Positions 1 through 9,187 of a DNA stretch of 64,000 nucleotides are shown here, piece by piece. Source of the stretch: Mesorhizobium temperatum (GTDB lineage: Bacteria > Pseudomonadota > Alphaproteobacteria > Rhizobiales > Rhizobiaceae); NCBI RefSeq assembly GCF_002284575.1, contig NZ_NPKJ01000053.1:1-64000 (forward strand). Direction: 5' to 3'. The translations under genes and the position numbers were made by a program. Each line of letters begins with the position of its first letter. Within the stretch, counting starts at the first letter, position 1. The notes under the pieces were generated by a model. It worked only from the letters and a program-made list of their open reading frames with translations. It made no database searches and was not told the DNA's origin.

Positions 1-70
1 TTCAAGCCCCTTTCGCAGCCGCCGACCTTCCCGCTTGACATCCCCAAGACGCAAATGTGTGCGCACGCTA

Positions 71-97
71 GCCCACAAGGGAGAAGGAGAAGAGTGC
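71..97. repeat. fragment of a rhizobial palindromic intergenic repeat
   Basis: The stretch with CCCACAAGGGAGAAGG just past the prfC stop closely matches one arm of the large palindrome at 13891-14037. It looks like a half-copy of that family. The first 70 bases of the window show no convincing coding sequence. Confidence 0.5.
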
Positions 98-1705
98 TCA
101 AGCCGCCTTGTCGCGGACCTGGTAATCCTTGACCGCGGCGAAGCGGATCGCCTTCCAGCGCTCGGCCTCGTAGTTGAGCGAAAAGGCGTGCTGGGCCAGG
201 AACACAGGGTCGTTGTCGAGGTCGCGGGCAATGTCGCCGCGATGCGCCTCGATGAAGCGATGCGCCTCGGTCTTGTCGTCGGCCGATATCCAGCGGCAGA
301 CGGCAAAGCGCGACATCTCGAAATCGACGGGCAGTGTGTATTCGAAGTTCAGCCGCTCCTTCAGCACGTCGAGCTGCAGCGCACCGACGACACCGACGAT
401 TGCCGGTGAACCGTCCTCCGGCGAGAACAATTGCACGACGCCTTCCTCGGCCATCTGGTGCAGCGCTTCCTTCAGCTTTTTGGCCTTCATCGCGTCGCCG
501 AGACGGACGCGGCGCAGGATTTCCGGTGCGAAATTCGGCACCCCGCGGAACAGTATCTCCTCGCCCTCGGTCAGCGTGTCGCCGATGCGCAGCGTGCCAT
601 GGTTGGGGATGCCGACGACGTCGCCGGCAAAAGCCTCGTCGGCGGTGACGCGGGTGCGGGCGAAGAAGAATTGTGGCGCCGACAGGCTCATCGGTTTTCC
701 CGTGCGCACCAGCTTGGCCTTCATGCCGCGCTCGAGCTTGCCCGAGCAGACACGGACGAAGGCGATGCGGTCGCGGTGGTTGGGATCCATGTTGGCCTGG
801 ATCTTGAAGACGAACGAGGTCATCTTGTCCTCGGTCGCCTCGACCTTGCGGGTGTCGGCCTCCTGCGCGCGCGGCGGCGGCCCGTAGGCGCCAAGCGCCT
901 CGATCAGGTCGCGCACGCCATAATTGCGCAGCGCCGAACCGAAGTAGACCGGCGTCAGATGGCCCTCGCGAAACGCGTCGATGTCGAGCGGACGGCAGGC
1001 CTCGCGCGCCAGTTCCAGCTCCTCGATGAAGGCTTCGCGCTCGTTCTCCGGCAACAGGCCGGCAACGCGGTTGGAATCCGGACCGTTGACAGGCGTGCGT
1101 TCCTTCTCCGCGTCGCCCTTTCGCACGGCGTTCAGCGCCAGGTGGTAGGTGCCTGAAAAGGTTTTGCCGCGGCCGATCGGCCAGGTGATCGGCGCGGTGT
1201 CCAGCGCCAGCTTCTGCTCGATCTCGTCGAGGATCTCGAACGGATCGCGGCTTTCGCGGTCCATCTTGTTGACGAAGGTGATGATCGGGATATCGCGCAG
1301 CCGGCAGACCTCGAACAGTTTTAGCGTGCGCGGCTCGATGCCCTTGGCGGCGTCGATGACCATGACCGCCGCGTCGACCGCCGACAGCGTGCGATAGGTA
1401 TCGTCGGCGAAATCCTCGTGGCCGGGCGTGTCGAGCAAATTGAAGACGTTGTCCTCATACTCGAATGTCATCACCGAGGTGACGACCGAAATGCCGCGCT
1501 CGCGCTCGATCTTCATCCAGTCCGACCGGGTCTGGATGCGATCCTTCTTGGCCTTGACCTCGCCGGCAAGCTGGATGGCGCCGCCGAACAGCAGCAGCTT
1601 TTCGGTCAGCGTCGTCTTGCCGGCGTCCGGATGCGCGATGATCGCGAAAGTGCGGCGGCGCGCCACCGCGTTCGTGATGTCTTCAGCCAATTTATGGAAT
1701 CCCAT
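98..1705 (-). CDS. prfC: Peptide chain release factor 3 (RF3)
   Basis: Translational GTPase that removes RF1 or RF2 from the ribosome after peptide release; cytoplasmic. The 535-residue product has the full G domain: P-loop AHPDAGKT at 24-31, DTPGHEDF at 92-99 and NKMD at 146-149. EF-G-like domains II and III follow. The length fits the family (about 530). The opening MGFHKLAEDITNAVARRRTFAII is a typical RF3 start. The gene is divergent from the FAD oxidoreductase, leaving about 120 bp for both promoters. It looks intact, and I am confident of the assignment. Confidence 0.96.
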   Translation of the reverse strand: MGFHKLAEDITNAVARRRTFAIIAHPDAGKTTLTEKLLLFGGAIQLAGEVKAKKDRIQTRSDWMKIERERGISVVTSVMTFEYEDNVFNLLDTPGHEDFADDTYRTLSAVDAAVMVIDAAKGIEPRTLKLFEVCRLRDIPIITFVNKMDRESRDPFEILDEIEQKLALDTAPITWPIGRGKTFSGTYHLALNAVRKGDAEKERTPVNGPDSNRVAGLLPENEREAFIEELELAREACRPLDIDAFREGHLTPVYFGSALRNYGVRDLIEALGAYGPPPRAQEADTRKVEATEDKMTSFVFKIQANMDPNHRDRIAFVRVCSGKLERGMKAKLVRTGKPMSLSAPQFFFARTRVTADEAFAGDVVGIPNHGTLRIGDTLTEGEEILFRGVPNFAPEILRRVRLGDAMKAKKLKEALHQMAEEGVVQLFSPEDGSPAIVGVVGALQLDVLKERLNFEYTLPVDFEMSRFAVCRWISADDKTEAHRFIEAHRGDIARDLDNDPVFLAQHAFSLNYEAERWKAIRFAAVKDYQVRDKAA

Positions 1706-1825
1706 GTGGTGCGCGGGCTTCTAGCAGCGCTTTTGTACCCTGTCGAACAGTTTTGGGCAGTTGCCGGTCTTGAGATAGGGTTGCCGCAACGACATCAGAA
1801 GACCCGATTCGACAAAGGACCATCG

Positions 1826-2911
1826 ATGAGCGCAGCCAAGCAAGTCATCGTCGTCGGCGCCGGCATCATCGGCGCGTCCATCGCCTGGTATCTGGCGAAG
1901 GCTGGCGCGAAGGTGACGGTCATTGCCGACAGCGGCGCCGGCGGCGTCGCGACGCCGAATTCCTTTGCCTGGATCAATGCCAGTTGGGGCAATCCAGAAG
2001 CGTATTTCCGGCTGCGCACCCGTTCGATGGCCGAATGGACGCGGCTTGCGCATGACGTGCCCGGCATTCCGTTGGAATGGTGCGGCGGCCTGTGCTGGGA
2101 CCTGCCGCCGGCCAAGTTGGAGGCCTATGCCGTCGAGCATTCTGCCTGGGGCTACGGCATCGAGCGCGTCGACCGCGTGGGAGCCGCACGTATAGAGCCC
2201 AATTTGACCGAGCTTCCCGATTTCGCCCTTCATGTCGCAGAGGAGGGCGTGGCCGAGCCGGTCCCGGCCACGCAGACGCTGCTGGCCGACGCCGAGCGAC
2301 GCGGCGCGCGGGTGATGACCGGCACGACAGTCACCGCGCTGATACAGACCAATGGCAGGATTACCGGCGTGGATACGTCAGGCGGACGGATTGCCGCCGA
2401 CGAGGTGGTGATCGCAGCCGGCGCCGGCTCTCCGGCAATTGCGGCGACGGCCGGGTTAAAACTGCCGATCGAGACGCCGCCCGGCCTGATCGTCCATTCA
2501 TGCCCGTACGAAAAGCTGCTCAACGGCCTGGTGATCGGCGACCGGCTGCACATGCGCCAGACTGCCGAGGGCCGCATCATCGCCGGTTCGGATTTCGGCG
2601 GCGCCGATCCGGGCATGGATGCCGAAGCCACAGCCCGCGAGCTGTATGCGTCGATGAAAACCATGCTGCGCGGTGCCGACCGGCTGGAACTGGATTTTCA
2701 CACCGTCGGCTATCGGCCGACGCCGATCGACGGCTTTCCGATCATCGGACGGGCTCAAGGCGTGAGCGGCCTCTATGTCGCGGTCATGCATTCCGGCATC
2801 ACGCTGGCGCCTGCCGTCGGCCTGTTCGCCGGCCGGGAAATCCTCGACGGGGAGCGCGATCCGCTGCTTGAGCCCTATGGGCTGGGACGGTTTTCTCAGC
2901 AGCCCGAGTAG
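1826..2911 (+). CDS. FAD-dependent amino-acid oxidase-like (DAO family) oxidoreductase
   Basis: The 361-residue protein opens with a Rossmann FAD-binding motif, GAGIIG at residues 11-16, and ends with the usual C-terminal FAD contact region (YRPTPIDGFPIIG). This is the DAO/glycine-oxidase family, which oxidises amines or amino acids such as glycine, sarcosine or D-amino acids with FAD. The substrate cannot be read from sequence. I chose the ATG at 1826 because the dinucleotide-binding strand begins immediately after it; the frame is open further upstream but that part overlaps prfC and looks non-coding. It stands alone, followed by a repeat-rich spacer. Confidence 0.88.
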   Translation: MSAAKQVIVVGAGIIGASIAWYLAKAGAKVTVIADSGAGGVATPNSFAWINASWGNPEAYFRLRTRSMAEWTRLAHDVPGIPLEWCGGLCWDLPPAKLEAYAVEHSAWGYGIERVDRVGAARIEPNLTELPDFALHVAEEGVAEPVPATQTLLADAERRGARVMTGTTVTALIQTNGRITGVDTSGGRIAADEVVIAAGAGSPAIAATAGLKLPIETPPGLIVHSCPYEKLLNGLVIGDRLHMRQTAEGRIIAGSDFGGADPGMDAEATARELYASMKTMLRGADRLELDFHTVGYRPTPIDGFPIIGRAQGVSGLYVAVMHSGITLAPAVGLFAGREILDGERDPLLEPYGLGRFSQQPE

Positions 2912-2927
2912 GCAAATCGCATCGGGC

Positions 2928-3090
2928 ACCCTCACCCAGCCTCCACTTTGCTCGGCCGACCATTCCGGGGCGAGCCACGTCTCTCCCCCGTCCTTCGGCC
3001 CCCGAGGGGAGAGGAGTTCGCCAGCGCCGGCGTAAGCTTCTTCTCTCCAACGGGAGAAGAGGCTGCGAAGCGGCCGGATGGGGCGTAGCG
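2928..3090. repeat. compound rhizobial palindromic repeat in an intergenic spacer
   Basis: The spacer after the oxidoreductase holds a repeat whose reverse complement contains CCGAAGGACGGG and GTGGCTCGCCCCGG. The same blocks occur in the element inside hrpB at 39547-39724. The right part, with an inverted pair around TCTCTCCAACGGGAGA, resembles the family at 13891-14037. The rest of the spacer to 3257 is AT-richer and probably holds the promoter of the next gene, although I see no clear promoter boxes. Confidence 0.65.
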
Positions 3091-3257
3091 ATAGCTAGCG
3101 ATCGGCTGCTGGTTCGAATTCAATTCGTGAATGATCTGAAGCTGAAATCGAATGAGATTTGCGTCGCTTCTGCTTCACTAGTTCCTATTGACTTTATCAG
3201 GATGTTTACTTTGTAACTGGCATTTTTCCACGTGGCTGGCAGGCAACTAGGTAGCAG

Positions 3258-4581
3258 ATGATCATCCGGGTACTTAGAAAAATCTTTGGCAAGCGCAAGG
3301 CAGACCAGGCGTCGCGCGAATTCGCTGCCGGGCTAGTACGTGGCATCGTGGAGAACGAAGTCGCAACCTTCGAGATGCTGGCTGAGGCGAGAAACAGCAA
3401 GGAACCCTATGTGTTGCTCACTCCCGTCGTACCGCTCCCGGCACAGCAAAGCGCCGGATGGTTTGGCGGCATGCCTTGCTTGCCCGACGACGTTGCTTGG
3501 CCAGAGATCGAGGGCGAACCTCTTCGTTTCGTATGTCAGATAGACCTGTCCGCCTTGCCCCAGAATATCTGGTCTGGCCTCGGTCCCAGGAAAGGCTGGC
3601 TTGCTGTTTTCCTTCATGCCGAAGAAACGGCTCATGCCAAAGAAACGGCTCCCAAGGTGCTCCACGTCGATGGAGAACTGAGATGGCGCGACGGACCTGG
3701 GCAGGCGGATGCGGTCTGGTTCCGGCGGCGATCATCCAAAGGCATACCGCCGGTGCAAGCCCATTCGCCGAAGTGGCCAATCATGATCACCGGGCACGTT
3801 GGCCAACCTCCTCCGCCCACGGGATGGCGCAAGGGTAAGGCGCCCGGCTTTCCCGATCCCCGCCATGCTCAGTTTCCGGACCTATCCCACGCGGCCTTTC
3901 ATCCGTTCAACGAAGCGACGCTCGCGGCGCTTCTCAATGTCATTGAGGACCAGTTCAGCTTAGGGAGGACACACATAGACGGCCTGCTCAAAAGGAAACA
4001 CCGCGACGGGGATAGAACGGAACTGGAGAGCATACAGCTAGAAGCGTCCCGGTCGATGGGGCGGTTTTCACATCAGGGATTTGCTCATACCCTTCACAAA
4101 GGACTTCCAGCGCGCACCGATCCAAGACTTGCTGGCGCAGATCGCGGACATACCTTTCTGCTATGTACGCTATTTGAAAGATGACGAAGATGGCTATGCC
4201 TTTTTCAGTTCTTCGACCTTGAGACTGTGCGAGAAGCCGGTCGGGCAATGGTGGTACACCTATGCTGACCAGCTTTATCGGCATGCCGTCTGCGCTTACA
4301 CACACGCTCCCGAGACGCTTCATCCCGAATTGCGCTCTCGCATGGAAATGACCTGGCAATTCGATGCCCTGCACGAACGGGGCGCTATGGGGCATGCCCC
4401 GGTTGGCCATGTCTACACGCCTCACGGGCCGGCGACACCGAATGCGGTTTTGTTGGAGCTTCGGACAAGCGATATGGTTGGATGGATCTGGGGCGACATG
4501 TATTCCATCGTCCTATTCATCAGTCGCGATGACTTGGCGAACGGCAATTTCGACAATGTAACGTTCGAAATTACGAACTAG
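3258..4581 (+). pseudogene. DUF1963 (YwqG-like) protein split by a frameshift
   Basis: Two overlapping frames together make one DUF1963 protein of unknown function. The first (3258-4184) carries the N-terminal part, including TPVVPLPAQQSAGWFGG, LPDDVAWPEIEG and FVCQIDLSALP. The second (open from about 4042 to 4581) carries the C-terminal part, with LLELRTSDMVGWIWGDM and ISRDDLANGNFDN, a typical family ending. The change of frame falls between about 4042 and 4184 and is equivalent to one extra base (or two missing). After it the first frame runs into unrelated residues and stops. This is either a real inactivating mutation or a sequencing error. Confidence 0.75.
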
Positions 4582-4675
4582 GTGCGCTTAATTGGAATTG
4601 CGCCGCCGAGGTCGATCGAGGTCGGCGCTGGCACGGCGCGACCCACTGCTTGCGTCCTACGCTTGGCCGCTTCGC

Positions 4676-6055
4676 TCAATAGCCCGGCGGGCGGCGGAAG
4701 CCGCCGGTGAGTGGCGCCATGGCCGCTGCGATGCCAAGCAGCCGTGACTCCGACCAGCGTTTGCCAACCAACTGCAGGCCAATGGGCAGGCCGTCGCGGT
4801 CCTGCCCGCAGGGCAGCGACAGTGCCGGGTGGCCGCTATAGTTGAACACCGCGCCATAGGCCGGCAGCATCCAGTAGCTCTGCTCCTTGTCATCGACCTT
4901 GATCGGTGTTCCCGGCTCGCAATGCGGAAAGGCCGTGGTCATAGCAACGGGGCACAGCAAGGCATCGCAACCTTCGAAAAACCGGTCCCAGGCAAGGATT
5001 GACTGGTCGCGGCGGGCGAGCGCCTCGAACCAGCGCGAGACCGGTGTCGGTTCTTCTGGCGGCTCTGGCTGCGCAGCCTCCAGCATCATGCCGATCAGCG
5101 CACCGCCTTGCGTCAGATCGTCATGCAGGTCGAGCGTCGGCAGTCTTGCTTCCTCGACGGTCGCGCCTGCAGATTTGAGTTGCTCGGCCAGACTTTCGAC
5201 CGCGGCCCTGATCTCGCCGGCCACCGGAAAACCCGGAAAGGCCGGCGCGAAAGCGATGCGCAGGGTCTTGAGATCAACCTCCGGCATATCTTCGATGGGC
5301 ACCGGCGCAAGATCGGTGTCGCTGCCATCCGGTCCTGCAATAATCCCCAGGATCAGCGTCAGATCTTCGACGTTGCGGGTCAGCGGACCGATGCAGGACA
5401 TCAGCCGCACGCTGCGCGGCGTACCGGCGGGATCGGGAAAGGCGCCGGCTAAGGAGACGCGGTGCTCGGTCGGCTTGAGGCCGTAGACGCCGCAGAAGGC
5501 TGCAGGCAGCCGGATCGAATCCTGCATGTCGGTGCCGATCTCGAATGGTGTCATGCCCGTACAGATCGCCGCCGCGGCACCGCCGCTTGAACCGCCTGCG
5601 GTGCGCGAGAGATCCCATGGATTACTGGTGCGGCCGAACAGCGGATTGTTCGACTGCCAGTCGGCCAGCATCGTTGCGACGTTTGTCTTGCCGACCAGCA
5701 CGCCGCCGGCCGCCTTCAACCTGAGAACGACCGGGCTGTCCTTTCTCGCCACATAGTCGGCAAAGGGCGGGAAGCCGACCGTGGTCTTCATCCCCAGTGT
5801 TTCGTGCGTGTCTTTCAGCGTGAACGGCACGCCGTGCAGCGGCCCGAGAGCGTCGCCGCGCGCCTGCGCTTCGTCGGCTTTCTTCGCTCGAGCGCGAGCC
5901 CCTTCCCTGTCGAGCGTGACGACGGCGTTGACCGCCTCATTTTGCCTGTCGATCTCAGCCAAATGCGCGTCCAGCGCTTCCACGGCGGAAATCTTGCGGT
6001 CGCGGATCGCGGCGGCGAGTTCGATAGTCGAGGAAACGACGAGGTCCATGACCAA
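4676..6055 (-). CDS. Amidase-signature family amidohydrolase
   Basis: The 459-residue protein has the amidase-signature Ser-Ser-Lys triad: Lys81 in GVPFTLKD, the Gly/Ser-rich GGSSGG at 154-159, and the probable nucleophile Ser180 in DMQDSIR. It hydrolyses a carboxamide to acid and ammonia, or acts as an aryl-acylamidase; the substrate is not predictable. GatA is unlikely because there are no gatB or gatC neighbours and the C-terminal half is of the general amidase type. The start may be Met1 or Met3. Similar 20-bp sequences lie on both sides of the gene (4587-4606 and 6145-6164). Confidence 0.9.
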   Translation of the reverse strand: MVMDLVVSSTIELAAAIRDRKISAVEALDAHLAEIDRQNEAVNAVVTLDREGARARAKKADEAQARGDALGPLHGVPFTLKDTHETLGMKTTVGFPPFADYVARKDSPVVLRLKAAGGVLVGKTNVATMLADWQSNNPLFGRTSNPWDLSRTAGGSSGGAAAAICTGMTPFEIGTDMQDSIRLPAAFCGVYGLKPTEHRVSLAGAFPDPAGTPRSVRLMSCIGPLTRNVEDLTLILGIIAGPDGSDTDLAPVPIEDMPEVDLKTLRIAFAPAFPGFPVAGEIRAAVESLAEQLKSAGATVEEARLPTLDLHDDLTQGGALIGMMLEAAQPEPPEEPTPVSRWFEALARRDQSILAWDRFFEGCDALLCPVAMTTAFPHCEPGTPIKVDDKEQSYWMLPAYGAVFNYSGHPALSLPCGQDRDGLPIGLQLVGKRWSESRLLGIAAAMAPLTGGFRRPPGY

Positions 6056-6217
6056 TGCTCCGGCTTGCTAGCGGCGCCAGCCTCACCAAATGGCGGGCTA
6101 CGGCGCGTCTTCAAGCCGAGTTGAGCATTCGAGGACAGGTGGTGCTTGATCGGAATTGCGCTGCGAGGGTCTGCTGAGGGGGCGCTGTCCCGCGATGTTG
6201 CCGCAATAGCGAGGAAT

Positions 6218-7018
6218 CTACACGGCCAGCGCCAGTCTTACCGGTTCCGGCGCAAACGGACGAATGCTGATGCCGTCTCTGGTAATGGTGACGAAGCTAG
6301 AGGGCGGGATCGGCTGCCAGTCGCCGCCATCACGGTCGAAAGGCTCCGACATAAGGCATCGCCCGCCGCCATTGCGGAAGACGGAGGTGTAGAGCGTCGG
6401 CGCGTGGGCATCGGTCGCATAGCGCACCGCATGGAGCGATTCGCCGTCCGACAAGGCGGCGGTAAGTCTCAGCGCCGGTTCGAAGCCGGCGCGCCGCGAG
6501 GCGTCGATCACCCGCGCCGTAGCGCGCGACACCGCGCCTTGCGGATCGCCCGCCAGACCCTCGTCGATCATCAGGAGAAAGAAAAGTTCAGAATCGGTGG
6601 TGCCCTCGCGCCGATCGAAGACATCGTCGGAGAGCGCGTTTTCCAGCGCGCGGCGGATTTTTTCGAAGCCGCCGATCTGGCCGTTGTGCATGAACGACCA
6701 GCGGCCTGATATGAAGGGATGACAGTTCATGCGGCTGGTGGCGCCGCCGGTCGAGGCGCGCACATGGGCAAGGAACAGGCTGGACCTGATCTGGCGGCAC
6801 AGGCTCTTCAGATTGGGATCGGACCAGGCCGGCAGGATGTCGCGATAGAGACCCGGTTCGGGCCGGTCGCCGTACCAGGCGAGACCAAAGCCATCGCCAT
6901 TGGTCGGCGACTTGGCTTCCTGGGCGCAATGGCTCTGGGCGATCAGCGAATGGCAGGGTGCCGTGACGATGTCTTCGAGAAAGACCGCTTCGCCAAGGTA
7001 GGCCGCCCACCGGCACAT
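6218..7018 (-). CDS. Class II glutamine amidotransferase (YafJ/EgtC-like)
   Basis: The 266-residue protein begins MCRWAAYLG, so Cys2 would be the N-terminal nucleophile after Met removal, as in Ntn-type glutamine amidotransferases. Other family motifs are NGDGFGLAWY, LAHVRAST and the oxyanion region FMHNGQIGGF. The fold releases ammonia from glutamine or cleaves a gamma-glutamyl amide. EgtC homologues act in ergothioneine synthesis, but no egtB or egtD lies nearby, so the narrower function stays open. Its neighbour upstream on the same strand is a DUF6356-like gene only 14 bp away, and the two are probably co-transcribed. Confidence 0.88.
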   Translation of the reverse strand: MCRWAAYLGEAVFLEDIVTAPCHSLIAQSHCAQEAKSPTNGDGFGLAWYGDRPEPGLYRDILPAWSDPNLKSLCRQIRSSLFLAHVRASTGGATSRMNCHPFISGRWSFMHNGQIGGFEKIRRALENALSDDVFDRREGTTDSELFFLLMIDEGLAGDPQGAVSRATARVIDASRRAGFEPALRLTAALSDGESLHAVRYATDAHAPTLYTSVFRNGGGRCLMSEPFDRDGGDWQPIPPSSFVTITRDGISIRPFAPEPVRLALAV

Positions 7019-7032
7019 CGCTTAATCTTCCC

Positions 7033-7287
7033 TCAGGCGCGATCCATGAGAGCCGCAGGCTCCTTGATTGCGTGTGTGCCTCTGTTGTGCGTGCGCTCAT
7101 AGAGCTCGCGAACGATTCGGCTGGCCGTAGTCTCAAACAGAAACGGCAAGAAAGCGTGAATGAGCGCGGCGAACGCTGCCATGAACAGGCGCGAGCAGAA
7201 CCACGCCGCGAAGGCCATATGGCTGAAATAGGTCTCGCCGACCTTGGCCGGGTGAGAGGTAAAGAGCCTTGCAAGCCGTGTCGTCAT
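7033..7287 (-). CDS. Small DUF6356-like membrane protein
   Basis: An 84-residue protein with one long hydrophobic helix (about residues 24-50), preceded by SHPAKVGETYFSHM and followed by a basic C-terminal tail. The pattern of H-P-x-x-V-G-E-x-Y at the start, then a hydrophobic helix ending in HAFLPFLFE, fits my recollection of DUF6356; function unknown. It lies just upstream of the amidotransferase on the same strand and is divergent from the Lrp-type regulator, which could control both genes. Confidence 0.7.
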   Translation of the reverse strand: MTTRLARLFTSHPAKVGETYFSHMAFAAWFCSRLFMAAFAALIHAFLPFLFETTASRIVRELYERTHNRGTHAIKEPAALMDRA

Positions 7288-7350
7288 GGTAATGCCTCCT
7301 ACCGGGATAAGCCCCCGATGCTGAGTATTCTGGCACGAGCTTTTGGTTCA

Positions 7351-7395
7351 TTGGTCCCAAATCATCCTTGTGTTTGGCCAATTATTGGGACAAAC
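7351..7395. promoter_or_regulatory. candidate operator between the Lrp-type regulator and the divergent gene pair
   Basis: A 7-bp inverted repeat, GTCCCAA at 7354-7360 and TTGGGAC at 7385-7391, lies in the 115-bp divergent spacer just ahead of the regulator start. Lrp/AsnC proteins commonly autoregulate from such sites. This is inferred from position and symmetry only. Confidence 0.35.
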
Positions 7396-7402
7396 ATCCC
7401 AC

Positions 7403-7873
7403 ATGCCGCTGGAAATCGATGAGATCGACCGAAGATTGCTGGCCGAGCTGCAACGCGACGGCACATTGTCGGTCGACCAATTGTCGGAAAGAGTGTCGCT
7501 GTCGCGCAACGCCTGCTGGCGCCGGGTGAAGCGGCTGGAAGAAGACGGCGTCATCACCGGCCGGGTGGCGCTGGTCGATGCCGACAAACTTGGACTCGGC
7601 CTCTCGGTGTTCATCCTGGTCCGGACCTCCAACCACGATCCGGACTGGCTGCAAAAATTCCGGGCGGCTGTGACCGGTTTTCCCGAGATCACCGGCGTCT
7701 ACCGCATGTCCGGCGACCTCGATTATGTCTTGCGTGCCCGCGTCGCCGACGTGAAGGCTTATGACCGGCTCTATCAGCGGCTGATCGCCAAGGTGGCGCT
7801 GTCAGACGTTTCGGCCTCCTTCGTCATGGAGGAGATCAAGGAGACGACGGTCGTTCCCATCGAACTGCGCTGA
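7403..7873 (+). CDS. Lrp/AsnC-family transcriptional regulator
   Basis: The 156-residue protein has an N-terminal helix-turn-helix at about 22-43 (LSVDQLSERVSLSRNACWRR) and a C-terminal RAM ligand-sensing domain (FILVRT... GVYRMSGDLDYVLRARV). Members bind amino acids and form octamers on DNA. The ATG at 7403 is preferred because the family consensus MxLExDEIDRRLLAELQ begins there; the 20 upstream codons look like leader sequence. Its divergent neighbours are likely targets. The effector is unknown. Confidence 0.93.
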   Translation: MPLEIDEIDRRLLAELQRDGTLSVDQLSERVSLSRNACWRRVKRLEEDGVITGRVALVDADKLGLGLSVFILVRTSNHDPDWLQKFRAAVTGFPEITGVYRMSGDLDYVLRARVADVKAYDRLYQRLIAKVALSDVSASFVMEEIKETTVVPIELR

Positions 7874-7957
7874 AGCGGAACTGCGCTGAAAGAAAGCCGT
7901 TGATAGCGTAGCCGCCGAGTTGACCGAATCGGCGTTGACAGCGATAGGATCAGCCTC

Positions 7958-8443
7958 ATGCGCGCAGCCCTCTACACTTCCTCCGTCATCGGTCCGGCCG
8001 TCGGCTTCGTCAGGCTGCCGCATGGCGAAGGCCTGCCGCTTCCCGCCTATGAAAGCTCGGGCGCCGCCGGCATGGATCTGCGCGCCGCGGTGCCGGACGA
8101 CCGGCCGCTGCTGATCCTCCCGGGAAAACGCGCGCTGGTGCCGACCGGGCTGATCCTGGAGATCCCGGAGGGCGTAGAGGGCCAAGTCCGGCCGCGTTCA
8201 GGCCTCGCCTTCAAGCACGGCCTCACCTGTCTCAACACACCGGGCACCATCGACAGCGACTATCGCGGCGAGGTCAAGGTGCTGTTGATCAATCTCGGCG
8301 ACGAGGATTTCGCGGTGACGCGCGGCATGCGGATCGCCCAGATCGTCTTCGCCCCGGTGACGCGGGCGACGGTCGAGGAGCGCACCTTGGCCGGCGGAAC
8401 GACGCGCGGCTCCGGCGGCTTCGGATCGACCGGCACGGCCTGA
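7958..8443 (+). CDS. dut: dUTP diphosphatase (dUTPase)
   Basis: Hydrolyses dUTP to dUMP and pyrophosphate, keeping uracil out of DNA and feeding dTMP synthesis. All five trimeric-dUTPase motifs are present in order: AAGMDLRA, RPRSGLAFKHG, GTIDSDYRGE, RIAQIVF and the flexible C-terminal RGSGGFGSTG that closes over the active site. At 161 residues the length is normal. Motif I has Met where most enzymes have Tyr. The stop codon overlaps the start of the following HAD gene in TGATG, indicating translational coupling. Confidence 0.96.
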   Translation: MRAALYTSSVIGPAVGFVRLPHGEGLPLPAYESSGAAGMDLRAAVPDDRPLLILPGKRALVPTGLILEIPEGVEGQVRPRSGLAFKHGLTCLNTPGTIDSDYRGEVKVLLINLGDEDFAVTRGMRIAQIVFAPVTRATVEERTLAGGTTRGSGGFGSTGTA

Positions 8444-9099
8444 TGTTCCTACCCAAACTCGTCATCTTCGATTGCGACGGGGTTCTGGTCGACACCGAGA
8501 ACCTGGCCAATCGGCGCCTTGCCGAATGGCTCAGCGCCGCCGGCTACCCGGCAAGTTTCGAACATTGCCGTAAGAATTTCTCCGGCCGCTCCATGGTCTC
8601 GGTGCAGAAGGAAGTCGAGGCGACCGGCGTCAGCCTCGGTGCCGATTTCGTCGAGCGTTGGAATGCCGGCCTGCCGGACCTGTTCGCGCATGGCGTCGAA
8701 GCCGTCCCCTATGTCAGGCAGTTCATCGAAGCCGTGCACGCGGCCGGCATCGCAACTTGCGTCGCTTCATCGGCACGGGTGTCGAAAATGCACATCACGC
8801 TCGGCCAGACCGGGCTGCTGCCGCTGTTCGAGCATGCGCTGTTCAGCTCGACCATGGTCTCGCGCGGCAAGCCGTTTCCCGACCTGTTCCTGCATGCGGC
8901 AAGCACGATGGGCTTCGCGCCCGCCGACTGCATCGTCATCGAGGACAGCGTCGCCGGGACATTAGCCGGCATTGCCGCCGGCATGCGCGTTTATTCCTAT
9001 CACGGCGACCCGCATTCCGACCGCGACGGCCTGACCGAGGCCGGCGGCATCCTGTTCGAGGACATGCGCGAACTTGCCGGGCTGGTGCCGATCCACTGA
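8443..9099 (+). CDS. HAD-superfamily phosphatase/phosphoglucomutase-like hydrolase
   Basis: The 218-residue protein has the HAD motif I FDCDGVLVDTEN with nucleophile Asp10 and general acid Asp12, motif II in CVASSA, the motif III lysine in SRGKPFPD, and motif IV IEDSVAG. A helical cap follows motif I, placing it with phosphoglycolate-phosphatase or beta-phosphoglucomutase-like enzymes that act on small phosphorylated sugars or nucleotides. It overlaps dut by one base. The exact substrate is unknown; the pairing with dut is suggestive of nucleotide or sugar-phosphate clean-up but proves nothing. Confidence 0.9.
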   Translation: MFLPKLVIFDCDGVLVDTENLANRRLAEWLSAAGYPASFEHCRKNFSGRSMVSVQKEVEATGVSLGADFVERWNAGLPDLFAHGVEAVPYVRQFIEAVHAAGIATCVASSARVSKMHITLGQTGLLPLFEHALFSSTMVSRGKPFPDLFLHAASTMGFAPADCIVIEDSVAGTLAGIAAGMRVYSYHGDPHSDRDGLTEAGGILFEDMRELAGLVPIH

Positions 9100-9187
9100 T
9101 CTGATATTCGAGCTTGTTATTCCGGCTGTACGCCTCGGTCGTCCGTGCTAGCTTGCAAAACGCTCGACAGTGCGAGGCGCCCAACGC

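Noticed and set aside
4676..6055. Amidase considered as GatA
   Set aside because: No gatB or gatC nearby, and the sequence fits the general amidase group better.
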